Below are positions 18,798-27,499 of a stretch of DNA of 64,000 nucleotides, piece after piece (the stretch's first letter is position 1; each line of letters begins with the position of its first letter). The position numbers were made by a program, and so were the translations under genes. The stretch spans positions 682,001 to 746,000 of the forward strand of contig JADJRH010000001.1 of NCBI GenBank assembly GCA_016712345.1. Reading direction: 5' to 3'. The stretch is from Polyangiaceae bacterium. Lineage in GTDB: Bacteria; Myxococcota_A; Polyangia; Polyangiales; Polyangiaceae. Below the pieces are notes generated by a model. The model saw nothing but the letters and a program-made list of their open reading frames with translations. It had not been told where the DNA came from and made no database searches.

Positions 18798-19931
18798 TCA
18801 ACCGGGTTGAATCACCGGTAGAGAAACGGCCCGCTGCGCCCTGCGCGCCAAGAGACCCAGCGTTTCAGGGGCGTCGCCGCGCAGCTCTTTCAAAGCGCCC
18901 TCCACATACGTTCGCGTGACCGTTTTTCGCCATCCAAGAGCGAAGTCGGTATTGTCGAGCGGCTTTGCCGATTTCACCGCCACATCGGCGGCTTTTGCAA
19001 TTCTCTCATCGGTCAGAGGTGCCCCGAGCAACACCTCCGCAGCTTTGTCAACCACAACCGGGTAAGAAGCCACCGCCCCGAGAACAATCCGAGCGCTTTC
19101 CACTTCACCCAGCGCGCTCAGTTTTACCCACGCGCCCACCCCCAACACCGGGAAGTCAAAACTGCCGCGACGCCTCAACTTCCAATAGGTGCTCCTACCC
19201 ACCGATTCAGGCAAAAGCACCTGAGTTAGAATTTCATCGGGCCGCTTTGTCAGGTACGCCATCCCGTCGTTGTTGTACAAAGCCGAAAGGGGAATTTTTC
19301 GCTCCCCATCCGCCGAAACAAGCACCACTTCAGCTCCAAGGGCAATGAGAGCGGGAGCGCTGTCGCTTGACGAAACCGCCCAACAACGCGGACTGCCCGG
19401 AGCTACCCAACAGATCGATCCCGGTTCATCCCCCGACTTCTGCTGCCGTTCGGCACTCCCGGCGAGAAAAAGCGATTCTGTAAATACGCCCTGGGCCTCA
19501 CGCGGCGCCTTCATACAATTATCAATTGCCCGGCGCCACTCAGCGTTTTGATTGTAATAGTTGCAGCGCGTATCAAGGCACAGATTGCCGCCCACCGTTG
19601 CTTGATTTCGAATGAGAGGTGTTGCCACCAGCGACGCCGCTTTTCCAAGCGCATGGTAAGATCGCTGCACCTCGGCATTCATCGCGGCATCGGTCAATGT
19701 GTAGAGCGCTCCGACAGCCGATCCCTTCCCATCGGGCGTGAACCTCCGCAGGTCTGCCAATCCAGACAAACTCACCAAGGTTTTGGGCTGTTGCTGCCGC
19801 CGTTTCATGTTGGGTAGAATGTCGGTTCCACCCGCGATCACCATGGCGTTTGGGCCTTCACCCCGGAGCACGGCACACGCTTCAGTCAGGGAAGTTGGAC
19901 GGTAATACTTAAACTTCGGAAGCCGCATCAT
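18798..19931 (-). CDS. hcrB: 4-hydroxybenzoyl-CoA reductase, beta (FAD and [4Fe-4S]) subunit
   Basis: This is the FAD subunit of a xanthine-oxidase-family molybdenum enzyme. 4-Hydroxybenzoyl-CoA reductase removes the phenolic hydroxyl from 4-hydroxybenzoyl-CoA to give benzoyl-CoA in anaerobic aromatic degradation. FAD-binding signatures are VIAGGTDILPNMK and ATVGGNLCLDTRC. What distinguishes it from other family members is the CNYYNQ motif followed by C139, C174 and C183 (with C123), matching the four cysteines that hold the extra [4Fe-4S] cluster in the Thauera enzyme. The spacing between the second and third Cys is about 27 residues longer than I recall for Thauera. It is the last gene of hcrC-hcrA-hcrB, 3 bp after hcrA. 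The start MMRLPKFKYY is standard. Confidence 0.87.
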   Translation of the reverse strand: MMRLPKFKYYRPTSLTEACAVLRGEGPNAMVIAGGTDILPNMKRRQQQPKTLVSLSGLADLRRFTPDGKGSAVGALYTLTDAAMNAEVQRSYHALGKAASLVATPLIRNQATVGGNLCLDTRCNYYNQNAEWRRAIDNCMKAPREAQGVFTESLFLAGSAERQQKSGDEPGSICWVAPGSPRCWAVSSSDSAPALIALGAEVVLVSADGERKIPLSALYNNDGMAYLTKRPDEILTQVLLPESVGRSTYWKLRRRGSFDFPVLGVGAWVKLSALGEVESARIVLGAVASYPVVVDKAAEVLLGAPLTDERIAKAADVAVKSAKPLDNTDFALGWRKTVTRTYVEGALKELRGDAPETLGLLARRAQRAVSLPVIQPG

Positions 19932-19934
19932 GGC

Positions 19935-21245
19935 TCAAACACCCTTTTCCTGAGAACGCGCCGCACCCCCGCCGAGCGGAACCTCCGGCGCGACGGGAGC
20001 CTGCGGACGCTGATCGCGGCGCCGCGGACCTTCGTTTGTTGCTCGCCCGTCGCCGCCTTCCCACGGCGTTGGGACTTTGGCGCTTTCAGGCCAAGGCACT
20101 TCTGGAAACTTGCCCGGCCCCACTCTACCCACTCCCGTTCGACGTTTCAGTTCAAGCGCCGCGAGCACCTTTTCAGGTGTGATCGGCACCTCGTCAATGC
20201 GTACACCCACCGCGTCAAACACCGCATTTGCAAGCGCCGGCATAATGGGTAGAAGTGGACCTTGCCCCACCTCTTTTGCTCCAAACGGGCCCGCGCCGTC
20301 GGGGTTTTCAATCAGATAAGTGACCACATCCGGCATTTCAAGCGTGGTGGGTGATTTGTACTCCAACATGCTCGGCATCTTGTGGACCAACGCGTTGGAG
20401 CGCTTTTCAGGCAGCCGACGAAACTCCTGTTCTTCCATGAGCGCTTCACCGAGCCCCATGTACACACTGCCTTCTACCTGACCGCGAACAAGCACCGGGT
20501 TGAGCGCCCTTCCGATGTCATGTCCAATCCAAATTTTTGGAATTTCAATCCACCCGGTTTGAGTGTCCACTTCCACCTCAATCACCGCGGCGGTATACGA
20601 ATATGTGGGTGAAGGCCCAACCCCGCCCGATTTATACTTGGCGAGCGGCGCCGGCGGTTTATACGACCCCACCGTTCCCAAGGTGCCGTGTTCGGCTTCG
20701 CCCAAAATCACGGCGTCTCGAAACGAAATGGCGTTTTCAGGATTTTCAGAATCAAACACTTTGCGCTCTGAAAACACCAACCGCTCTTCAGGCACATTCA
20801 TCTTTTTTGAAACGCTGCGAGCGATCATGTCGCGGGCGCGCTCCGCAGCCTGAATGGCCGCGTTGCCCATCATCAGAGTCACCCGGCTTGAATAACTGCC
20901 CAAGTCCACCGGACCGAGATCTGTATCCCCCGTGACAACTCGCACGTCAAAAGGCTCAATTCCAAGCACTTCTGCAACGCAAACGGCGAGCACATCGTCC
21001 GAACCCTGGCCCACTTCAGTGGCGCCGCAGAATGCCGTTACACCCCCGGAACGGTCGAGTCTCAACTGCACCCCGGAATGGGGAAGTTCATTCCAATAAA
21101 TGGGAAGACCCGCGCCGCACATATAGGCAGAACAAGCCAAGCCCAAACCTCGACCATGTCCGAGTTTGCCGCGGCGCGCTCGCCAGCCCGACCCTTCCAC
21201 CACTTTTTCGATACATTCACGAAGGCCGATTTTCCCGAGCTTCAT
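19935..21245 (-). CDS. hcrA: 4-hydroxybenzoyl-CoA reductase alpha subunit, C-terminal fragment (frameshifted)
   Basis: This is the C-terminal half of the molybdopterin subunit. Coding sense in this register extends upstream past the ATG at 21245 to about 21409 (NKPPCGPKRGHGTPQPRF, then DKIAVALGIDPADIRL), where it meets the other half after a one-base shift. Cofactor-site segments include GATEVGQGSDDVLAV and SYSSRVTLMMGNA. The position that in the family carries the catalytic Glu (G-x-K-x-x-G-E) reads GAKEVGQGP, with Gln instead of Glu. About 70 Pro/Gly/Arg-rich residues follow the normal end (EVPITPEKVLAALELKR), an unusual tail. The stop lies 3 bp before hcrB. Confidence 0.83.
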   Translation of the reverse strand: MKLGKIGLRECIEKVVEGSGWRARRGKLGHGRGLGLACSAYMCGAGLPIYWNELPHSGVQLRLDRSGGVTAFCGATEVGQGSDDVLAVCVAEVLGIEPFDVRVVTGDTDLGPVDLGSYSSRVTLMMGNAAIQAAERARDMIARSVSKKMNVPEERLVFSERKVFDSENPENAISFRDAVILGEAEHGTLGTVGSYKPPAPLAKYKSGGVGPSPTYSYTAAVIEVEVDTQTGWIEIPKIWIGHDIGRALNPVLVRGQVEGSVYMGLGEALMEEQEFRRLPEKRSNALVHKMPSMLEYKSPTTLEMPDVVTYLIENPDGAGPFGAKEVGQGPLLPIMPALANAVFDAVGVRIDEVPITPEKVLAALELKRRTGVGRVGPGKFPEVPWPESAKVPTPWEGGDGRATNEGPRRRDQRPQAPVAPEVPLGGGAARSQEKGV

Positions 21246-22429
21246 GAAATTGGCCGTGACGGCATTGTCATCGAGAAGTTGCTTGAGCCGAATGTCGGCC
21301 GGATCAATCCCCAGCGCGACGGCAATTTTGTCGAGTTGAACTTCTTGCCCAAACCGCGGTTGAGGGGTTCCGTGACCTCGTTTCGGCCCGCAGGGAGGCT
21401 TGTTTGTAAAGCGCGCGCGCCTTCAAACTTATAGGTTGGAATTTGGTAGGTAACCGTTTGGAGAGCGCCTGTATAAAGCGTGCTCGCCACCCCGTAGCTG
21501 CCGTAGGCTCCACCGTCGAGGAGAGTTTGCAGGTGTACAGCCGTGATCGTTCCGTCGTTTTTCACCCCTGTGCGAAAGCGCATTTCAACCGGGTGCCTGC
21601 CTCGGTGGCAATAAAATACCTCTTCCCGATTGAGACAGATTTTTACCGGTCTACCCGTGACCATCGCCGCTTTTGCAACCACAATTTCGTGGTTGAATGG
21701 GTCTGTTTTTCCGCCGAAACCGCCGCCGTTTGGTTGGGCAACAACCCGAATATGACCCGCCGGCAAGCCCAGCACTTTGGCCAAGGCGCGGTGCACGTAG
21801 TGGGGAGTTTGCGTGCTTGAATAAACGGTCAACTTCCCATCTGGGTCAACCAATGCCACGGTTGCGTGTTGCTCCATGGCAAGGTGCGTGTTGCCCTGAA
21901 AGAAAAATGTGTCGTCAAACACCTTGTCAGCCGCGGCAAAACCGGCCTCCAAGTTGCCAAACTCCATTGAAAACGTTTTGTGCAAATTACCCTTGCCGTA
22001 GGCCTGAATTTGCGGCTCAGGGGTGCTCAGAGCCTCACGCGGATCGGCCACCGTGCGGAGTTGTTCATACTCCACCTGAATTAGTTCTACCCCTTCCTGC
22101 GCGATATCCTCGTCAAGCGCGATCACCGCGGCAACAGGGTCACCCACAAATCTTACCTTTTCAAGACACAACGCATGTTCGTCTTGACTGACAGGCAAGA
22201 TTCCAAACGGGATGGGTAGATCGCGACCTGTAAGTACGGCCTTTACGCCGGGTAGGGCAAGAGCTTTCTCAACGTCAACCCGCACAATGTTTGCGTGGGG
22301 CAGAGGCGACCTCAGCAGCCGACAATGCAACATGCGCGGAAATGACAGATCGTCGGCAAAACGTGTTTGCCCGAGCACCTTGGCTCGCCCATCCACACGA
22401 CGGCGCGGTTTTCCAACTACGTTGCTCAT
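21242..22429 (-). CDS. hcrA: 4-hydroxybenzoyl-CoA reductase alpha subunit, N-terminal fragment (frameshifted)
   Basis: This is the N-terminal half of the molybdenum subunit. It begins MSNVVGKPRRRVDGRAKVLG and continues with the aldehyde-oxidase/xanthine-dehydrogenase a/b hammerhead domain, then LAMEQHATVALV and the molybdopterin loop PNGGGFGGKTDPFNHE near residue 240, and GGAYGSYGVASTLYTG. Family-like sequence ends near residue 340 at YKFEGARA. Beyond that the frame reads nonsense to a stop at 21242. Adding one T to the TTT run (AAA at 21408-21410 on the plus strand) restores AFTNKPPCGP and joins it to the other half, giving about 831 residues in all. Its start overlaps the stop of hcrC (ATGA). 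Either a pseudogene or a sequencing error. Confidence 0.85.
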   Translation of the reverse strand: MSNVVGKPRRRVDGRAKVLGQTRFADDLSFPRMLHCRLLRSPLPHANIVRVDVEKALALPGVKAVLTGRDLPIPFGILPVSQDEHALCLEKVRFVGDPVAAVIALDEDIAQEGVELIQVEYEQLRTVADPREALSTPEPQIQAYGKGNLHKTFSMEFGNLEAGFAAADKVFDDTFFFQGNTHLAMEQHATVALVDPDGKLTVYSSTQTPHYVHRALAKVLGLPAGHIRVVAQPNGGGFGGKTDPFNHEIVVAKAAMVTGRPVKICLNREEVFYCHRGRHPVEMRFRTGVKNDGTITAVHLQTLLDGGAYGSYGVASTLYTGALQTVTYQIPTYKFEGARALQTSLPAGRNEVTEPLNRGLGKKFNSTKLPSRWGLIRPTFGSSNFSMTMPSRPIS

Positions 22430-22929
22430 TGTGCAGCCACCTCGTTTTTGGAGTTGGATTCTGCAATGCGAAGCACGGCGTCTTCCACCGCTTCAAAGAT
22501 TTGAAGGTAGCCCGTGCACCTGCACAAATTACCACTCAACGCTTCTTTGATTTCTGCCCGAGTGGGTTTGGGCTTTTCGGCCAATAAGGCCTTTGCGGTG
22601 AGCAAAATACCCGGCGTGCAATAGCCACATTGAGCCGCCCCGAGATCGGCAAACGCCTCTTGCAGCGGATGCAATACCGGCCCGTCGGCCATTCCCTCAA
22701 TGGTTTGCACATGACGCCCCTCGGCCTCCACCCCCAGAAACAGGCACGACAGCACGGGTTTACCATTGACGAGGACCGCACATGCGCCGCACTCGCCCAG
22801 CTCGCACCCGTGTTTGGTGCCCATAAGCCCCAAGTCTTCACGCAAGACTTCGAGCAACGTTTTGTGCGGTGCGAAGTTGACGCTTGTTTCTTCGTCGTTG
22901 ACCTTGAGCGCGATACTTACTTTGCTCAC
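22426..22929 (-). CDS. hcrC: 4-hydroxybenzoyl-CoA reductase gamma ([2Fe-2S]) subunit
   Basis: This is the small iron-sulfur subunit, which passes electrons between the FAD/4Fe-4S subunit and the molybdenum site. The plant-ferredoxin cluster motif is CELGECGACAVLVNGKPVLSC (Cys at about 42, 47, 50 and 62). The second [2Fe-2S] cluster of this family is in QCGYCTPGILL and GNLCRCTGY. The 167-residue length is normal. It is the first gene of the operon and overlaps hcrA by 4 bp. The 133-bp gap to the divergent gene at 23063 should contain the promoter. The cluster motifs are shared with CO dehydrogenase and xanthine dehydrogenase small subunits; the assignment to Hcr rests on hcrB. Confidence 0.9.
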   Translation of the reverse strand: MSKVSIALKVNDEETSVNFAPHKTLLEVLREDLGLMGTKHGCELGECGACAVLVNGKPVLSCLFLGVEAEGRHVQTIEGMADGPVLHPLQEAFADLGAAQCGYCTPGILLTAKALLAEKPKPTRAEIKEALSGNLCRCTGYLQIFEAVEDAVLRIAESNSKNEVAAQ

Positions 22930-23062
22930 GCCGCGACGCCTAGCACACGTGCGGCGTGCCGAAAAGTGGTGCCTGCACCGTGATGGCTATCGTACGCTCT
23001 ATTTGTATTCTATAATGGCGCATTGCACCGTGTGGTAGTGCTCATTCTTTGCAACCTCTGGT

Positions 23063-23749
23063 ATGGTCCAACCGATGCCGCTCAGGATCCTTGTCACAGG
23101 CTTTGAGCCGTTTCAAAATCAACCGTTCAATCCGAGCGGTCTTGCGGCGCTTGCCGCCAACGGGCGAGCTGTCCACACCACAATCAACGGCTCTTTGAGA
23201 TCGGGAACCATTCAGGGGCGCGTATTGCACGTGCTGTGGGGTGGGGGTCCAAATGAGTTGCTTCAACACATCTCATCCGTGCATCCGCATATTGTGATAA
23301 GCACCGGTATGGCCAGCACTACGTTTCGAGTTGAACAGCGGGCCGACGATCAACAACTTCCCATCGCCGACAATCAACAAAATCTTCCCCCGACGGTTCG
23401 TGCAACCCCAACCCGCTTTCGCGCCACGCGCTTGCCCATTGCTCGCATTGAACAGGCCATCCGTACGGCGGGCGGTCCGGTTTCTCCAAGCAACTCGGCG
23501 GGCGGCTTTTTGTGCGATCAAGTCTTCTTGACGTTAATGGACCTGTTTTATACCCGGGGTGCAGCCCTCGGCCTGCTGCGCGCCGGGTTTATTCACACGC
23601 CGAGCAATGACCACGTTGCCGCGCCCGGATTTGCTTCACCCGGGCCCACTGCCATTGCGCAAAGCATAGTGAACACTGCGATCTTGGGTGCCGTCACCGC
23701 CACAGTGGCAGACCTGACTGATGCCGAATATCAACGAACGCAGCCGTAG
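23063..23749 (+). CDS. pcp: Pyroglutamyl-peptidase I (C15) family protein
   Basis: Enzymes of this family remove N-terminal pyroglutamate from peptides in the cytoplasm. The start of the fold is seen in ILVTGFEPFQNQPFNPSGLA. The catalytic Cys is in SNSAGGFLCDQVFL, the His in AGFIHTPSND, and the Glu probably in FRVEQRA. The length of 228 residues is normal. A Pro/Gln-rich stretch (QQLPIADNQQNLPP) sits in the region that in typical members is the AxN-containing substrate loop, so specificity may differ. ATG 23063 and ATG 23075 are both possible starts; MPLRILVTG from 23075 is the tighter fit. It is a lone gene, divergent from hcrC. Confidence 0.8.
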   Translation: MVQPMPLRILVTGFEPFQNQPFNPSGLAALAANGRAVHTTINGSLRSGTIQGRVLHVLWGGGPNELLQHISSVHPHIVISTGMASTTFRVEQRADDQQLPIADNQQNLPPTVRATPTRFRATRLPIARIEQAIRTAGGPVSPSNSAGGFLCDQVFLTLMDLFYTRGAALGLLRAGFIHTPSNDHVAAPGFASPGPTAIAQSIVNTAILGAVTATVADLTDAEYQRTQP

Positions 23750-23817
23750 GCCCCGATCACGCGTCCGAGCGAACGCCGCAAGGACGCGTCAGCGGGGCGC
23801 GCAGTAGAAAAACGCCG
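23750..23817 (-). repeat. REP-like palindromic repeat, copy c
   Basis: Read on the minus strand this runs GGCGTTTTTCTACTGCGCGC, CCCGCTGACGCGTCC and CGCTCGGACGCGTGATCGGG, matching copy b at 17122. The arms ACGCGTCC and GGACGCGT are perfect complements around a 15-nt loop. It starts directly after the stop of the pcp-like gene and lies upstream of vgrG. Confidence 0.65.
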
Positions 23818-23884
23818 GTCGACCAAGCGCGGGCCTCGACAAGCTCTTGGAGTACGCTCAGAACTCGGGTAGAGTTGCCGCGGC

Positions 23885-26800
23885 ATGGCAAACGTTGACC
23901 TGTGGTACGAGGGGCGCACGGACGACGCTACCGACAGGCTTTCGGTACGGCAATTCAGCATTTCTGAAGGCATGTCCACTCCGTTTCGAGTGGGCCTTTT
24001 GTGCGCAAAACGCGGCCACGTAGACTTGTCCACCATTGTTGGCCGCCCCGCCCGGTTTCGCATTTTGCCGGGGGACAACAGCGACACAGCGTACTCACCA
24101 CGCTCCTGGGGGGGAATATGCGGCTACATGGAACAACTTCAGGCGGAGCCCACGGGTGAGTACACCTATTTCATGGAGATAGTGCCGGAGATGTGGCGCC
24201 TCCAGCACCGGGTAGGTTGCCGCATTTTTCAACAACAAACCATCCCCTCCATTGTTCGCGATGTGCTGGCCGAAGCTCACGTTGCCGTCTCCTGGTCTAT
24301 TGATACAGCGTCGTACCGCGTTTTAGACTACCGAGTTCAATACAACGAATCTGACTTTTCATTTGTCCAACGCCTCTTGGCTGAAGCCGGTTTGTCCTAT
24401 TACTTCGACACCGGCTTACCTGACAGCCCCCTTTCTATTACCGATGCGCCGCACGCCGCTGAGAGCATGGCAAGTCTCCCCTACGCAGATAACCCTTCGC
24501 GCGCCCCGGGCCCATACGTTACCCATGTTCACGTAACCCAAGCCATGGGTACATCGTCGTTTCACACCCGCGATTACGACTTTCTCAATCCTTCGTATAG
24601 GCTCACCGGAGCCGCGCCGCAAAACCGACAGCCTGAATTTGACCTGACGCAGTACAGATACGCCCCCGGTTACAGCTTGGTAGAAATGCCAAGCCGACCT
24701 TCCAACACGATCGTTGCCGACGACAGGGGAATTTTCAGGAGCGACGTCGAGTTTGCCAATCATCGTGACAGCATCCACGAAGAAAGCGCGCGCGTACACA
24801 GACGCACGGTGCGTTATCAAACCAACTACGTTCCTCTCGCCGCAGGGAGCGTTTTCTCCATTTCAGACCATCCCCATCCCGATCTTGGCGGTGATCACAG
24901 GCTCCTTGTTATTGAAACGGTCATGGACGGCTCACCGACAACAAGTGAGTGGTCCATCGGTGGAAAGGCCGTTTTTGCGAGTCTTCCTTACCGTCCAAAA
25001 CCCGTCGCAAAGCCTCTTGTTCACGGGCCGCAAACCGCCTCAGTTGTCGGCCCCGGTTCAGATGAAGTGCATGTGGATGAACACGGCCGCGTGCGGGTGA
25101 AAATGCATTGGGACAGGCAAGGTTCACCCACTGGGTATGATCGGTATACCACTGCGTGGATGCGCGTGAGTCAGGGCTGGGCCGGCGCCGGGTATGGCAT
25201 GGTCATGTTGCCCCGCGTTGGGCATGAAGTGCTTGTCGCTTTTCTCGACGGTGACCCCGACCAACCCATGGTGGTAGGGAGGCTTTATAATCAAACGCAG
25301 CCCCTACCCTACCCCCTGCCCAGAAACAAAAATATCAGCACGTGGCAAAGCCGCTCCACCCCCGGTTCCAACGGGTTCAACGAAATCAAGTTTGACGACA
25401 ACGCCGGCCGTGAGCAGGTGTACATTCAAGCCGAGCGCGACCTGCGCAAGCTTGTAAAACATAACGAATCAATCACCGTCGGGGTCAACCGCTCGGCGAG
25501 CATCGGCGCGGTAAATTCCATTCATGCCGGCCAAAAACATGAAGTGGTGATAGGCCAGCCCCACGATCCGCCGCCCACCATTCCACCTACCCGTTTTACA
25601 ATGGTAGATAAAAAAATCACCCTCACAACGGGTGAAGCCACCATTGAACTTGACGGGCCGGATATCAAGATCACCGCCAAGGGAAGCATCTTAATGGCGG
25701 CATCCAATGGTATTGCCATGGCAGCTCCGGGTGGCACGGCGGTTCCCGCCCCTCCTGCCCCGCCGGCTCCCCGAGGCAGCATTGAGGTGACCGCGTCGGG
25801 TTTTATCGATGTAACCGCCATGCGCTCGGTAGCCATTACAAGTTTGACCAACATTGTTCTCGGGGCCAACGAGAACTTTACCGCCTCCGCGGGTGGAACG
25901 CTGAACAACACCTCCGATGGTGATATGACCCACGCCACGCAGGCCAACATGAAGGTCAAATCCATCCGTGAAATGTTGGTCGCATCCAGTGGAGGAATGA
26001 CCAAGATACAAGGCGGTCCGGTGGTAGAAATCAACACGCCAACCGCGTTTTTTGCCGACCGGGTGATGGAAAAGGTATCACCCGCCCCCGGCCCCGATGG
26101 GATGTTGCCCATTGTCACCGGCGCGGCAACGGTGTTTATCGGCGGCCCCGCATTCCCATTTACAGTGCGGAGATTGCCCGACGGAACCATTCAAGTGGGA
26201 GATCACATTCTCATCAAACCGAGCGCCGGAAGATACCCTGACTTTCAGGCGCAAACGCTTCGAGATCTGGGCATCATCTCAACCACGCCGTCGGGTCTTC
26301 AGAGGCTCAACAACATTCAAAACAACCCCCGCGGACACAATGTTGTCATTCGCGAGTACTCCGCCGCGGAAACCGCCAACCCTGCGCTCGGACCCAACAA
26401 CGCAGCGGTATACGTCGACAACTTCGCCGCGTCGCGGGTTCAAACAGCTCCCGGGGGCGCCATGGTTCCGGGCGCCGGCAGCGGGTCCAACATGGGGTGG
26501 GATCCAACCATCACCACGGGCCCGCGCGGTGGACCTGCCCAGCCCAGCGACTCCACACTATTCCATGAATTGGGTCACGCTGAGCACAATGCCTGGGGCG
26601 TCAACCGCCAGCATCAACCCCTCACCGGTGGGTGGACCAATCGCGAAGAGTGGCAAAACATTGAGGGTGGGGTCAATCAGCCTGGCGGCACCCAGGTACC
26701 CGGTGGCCCTGTCAGTCCAACCGAGAATCAATACTTGGGCGAGCGGGGCTATCCTCTCCGCAGAACCGGCCACCGGGCCGGCATGTACGGTCCGAGGTAA
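23885..26800 (+). CDS. vgrG: VgrG spike protein with C-terminal HExxH metallopeptidase effector domain
   Basis: This is a type VI secretion tip protein carrying its own toxin domain. Residues 1 to about 380 form the gp27-like part (YNESDFSFVQRLLAEAGLSY). About 390-480 is the gp5 OB-fold (DEHGRVRVKMHWDRQG, PRVGHEVLVAFLDGDPDQP, VVGRLYNQTQP). About 500-740 is the repetitive beta-helix (TMVDKKITLTTGEATIELDG, IKITAKGSI). From about 760 to 971 there is an extra domain with HELGH at 894-898, then NREEWQNIEGG and SPTENQYLGERGYPL, resembling NleD-like M91 zinc peptidases. The third zinc ligand may be Glu921 or Glu922. It is followed by an unknown protein and a DUF2169 protein, the usual company of T6SS effectors. 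No other T6SS structural gene is in the window, so it is an orphan vgrG island. Confidence 0.92.
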   Translation: MANVDLWYEGRTDDATDRLSVRQFSISEGMSTPFRVGLLCAKRGHVDLSTIVGRPARFRILPGDNSDTAYSPRSWGGICGYMEQLQAEPTGEYTYFMEIVPEMWRLQHRVGCRIFQQQTIPSIVRDVLAEAHVAVSWSIDTASYRVLDYRVQYNESDFSFVQRLLAEAGLSYYFDTGLPDSPLSITDAPHAAESMASLPYADNPSRAPGPYVTHVHVTQAMGTSSFHTRDYDFLNPSYRLTGAAPQNRQPEFDLTQYRYAPGYSLVEMPSRPSNTIVADDRGIFRSDVEFANHRDSIHEESARVHRRTVRYQTNYVPLAAGSVFSISDHPHPDLGGDHRLLVIETVMDGSPTTSEWSIGGKAVFASLPYRPKPVAKPLVHGPQTASVVGPGSDEVHVDEHGRVRVKMHWDRQGSPTGYDRYTTAWMRVSQGWAGAGYGMVMLPRVGHEVLVAFLDGDPDQPMVVGRLYNQTQPLPYPLPRNKNISTWQSRSTPGSNGFNEIKFDDNAGREQVYIQAERDLRKLVKHNESITVGVNRSASIGAVNSIHAGQKHEVVIGQPHDPPPTIPPTRFTMVDKKITLTTGEATIELDGPDIKITAKGSILMAASNGIAMAAPGGTAVPAPPAPPAPRGSIEVTASGFIDVTAMRSVAITSLTNIVLGANENFTASAGGTLNNTSDGDMTHATQANMKVKSIREMLVASSGGMTKIQGGPVVEINTPTAFFADRVMEKVSPAPGPDGMLPIVTGAATVFIGGPAFPFTVRRLPDGTIQVGDHILIKPSAGRYPDFQAQTLRDLGIISTTPSGLQRLNNIQNNPRGHNVVIREYSAAETANPALGPNNAAVYVDNFAASRVQTAPGGAMVPGAGSGSNMGWDPTITTGPRGGPAQPSDSTLFHELGHAEHNAWGVNRQHQPLTGGWTNREEWQNIEGGVNQPGGTQVPGGPVSPTENQYLGERGYPLRRTGHRAGMYGPR

Positions 26801-26827
26801 ACCTCCCCGATTCGGCTGAACATACCT

Positions 26828-27484
26828 ATGAACCTTACCAAATCTGAAACGAACCAAACGTTTGCCCTAACGTGGTCACTTTCCGCGGACAAAGACAAAC
26901 TGGAGCTGAATATCCAAATTCAGCCTCACGAGGAGATGTTCGTGGCCGACCGCCTCTGGGTGTACACTCCAGAGGGTGAAGTTGTGGGTGACCCGTGGGG
27001 TGTTTACAGGTTTGCAATGGGTAACTCATTGCGGCTTGTATTTGCCGATTCACCGTGCCCCCCCAATATTTCACCCCAAATTTTGTTTGAACCGCGCTTT
27101 TCTAAAATCAAACAGGGCGCCATCCATCGGATACATGTCAGTATCAAACTTCCCATTGATGAATATTCTGCCCTGGCGCGCGACGTTGACTCGCCCCACT
27201 CGGTTGAGATGGTAAACTCGGTCACGTTGATCATTGCGTACAGAACTCAAAAATCCCTTGGTGAAGAGCCGAGCCCGCCATACGGGGAAACGGGTGACAA
27301 CGCGGGCTATTTGGTGTTTGATCCTGAATTCGTTGTTTCAACAATGGAGGTGCCGGCGTTGCCTGTTCGAAAGCGCACAGGATACATCGCCCGGTTTGCT
27401 CTCCCCGGTGAGCCCGAACCTGAACCTATTCCGCTGAACGTTCTGTTTTCCTCTTCTTCCGGTGAAAAAGGATCTGACAGTTAA
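26828..27484 (+). CDS. Unknown protein between VgrG effector and DUF2169; candidate immunity protein
   Basis: This 218-residue protein has no signal peptide, membrane segment or domain that I recognise. Predicted content is mostly beta (FALTWSLSADKDKLELNIQI, HRIHVSIKLPIDEYSALARD), with an acidic Pro-rich end (EPEPEPIPLN). It starts 27 bp after vgrG and stops just before the DUF2169 gene, so the three are almost certainly one transcript. In T6SS modules the gene directly after a toxin-bearing VgrG is often its immunity protein. A cytosolic protein would fit a cytosol-acting peptidase, but a loading adaptor is equally possible. This role is inferred from position only. Confidence 0.7.
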   Translation: MNLTKSETNQTFALTWSLSADKDKLELNIQIQPHEEMFVADRLWVYTPEGEVVGDPWGVYRFAMGNSLRLVFADSPCPPNISPQILFEPRFSKIKQGAIHRIHVSIKLPIDEYSALARDVDSPHSVEMVNSVTLIIAYRTQKSLGEEPSPPYGETGDNAGYLVFDPEFVVSTMEVPALPVRKRTGYIARFALPGEPEPEPIPLNVLFSSSSGEKGSDS

Positions 27485-27499
27485 CTCTTGAGGCAAGCT

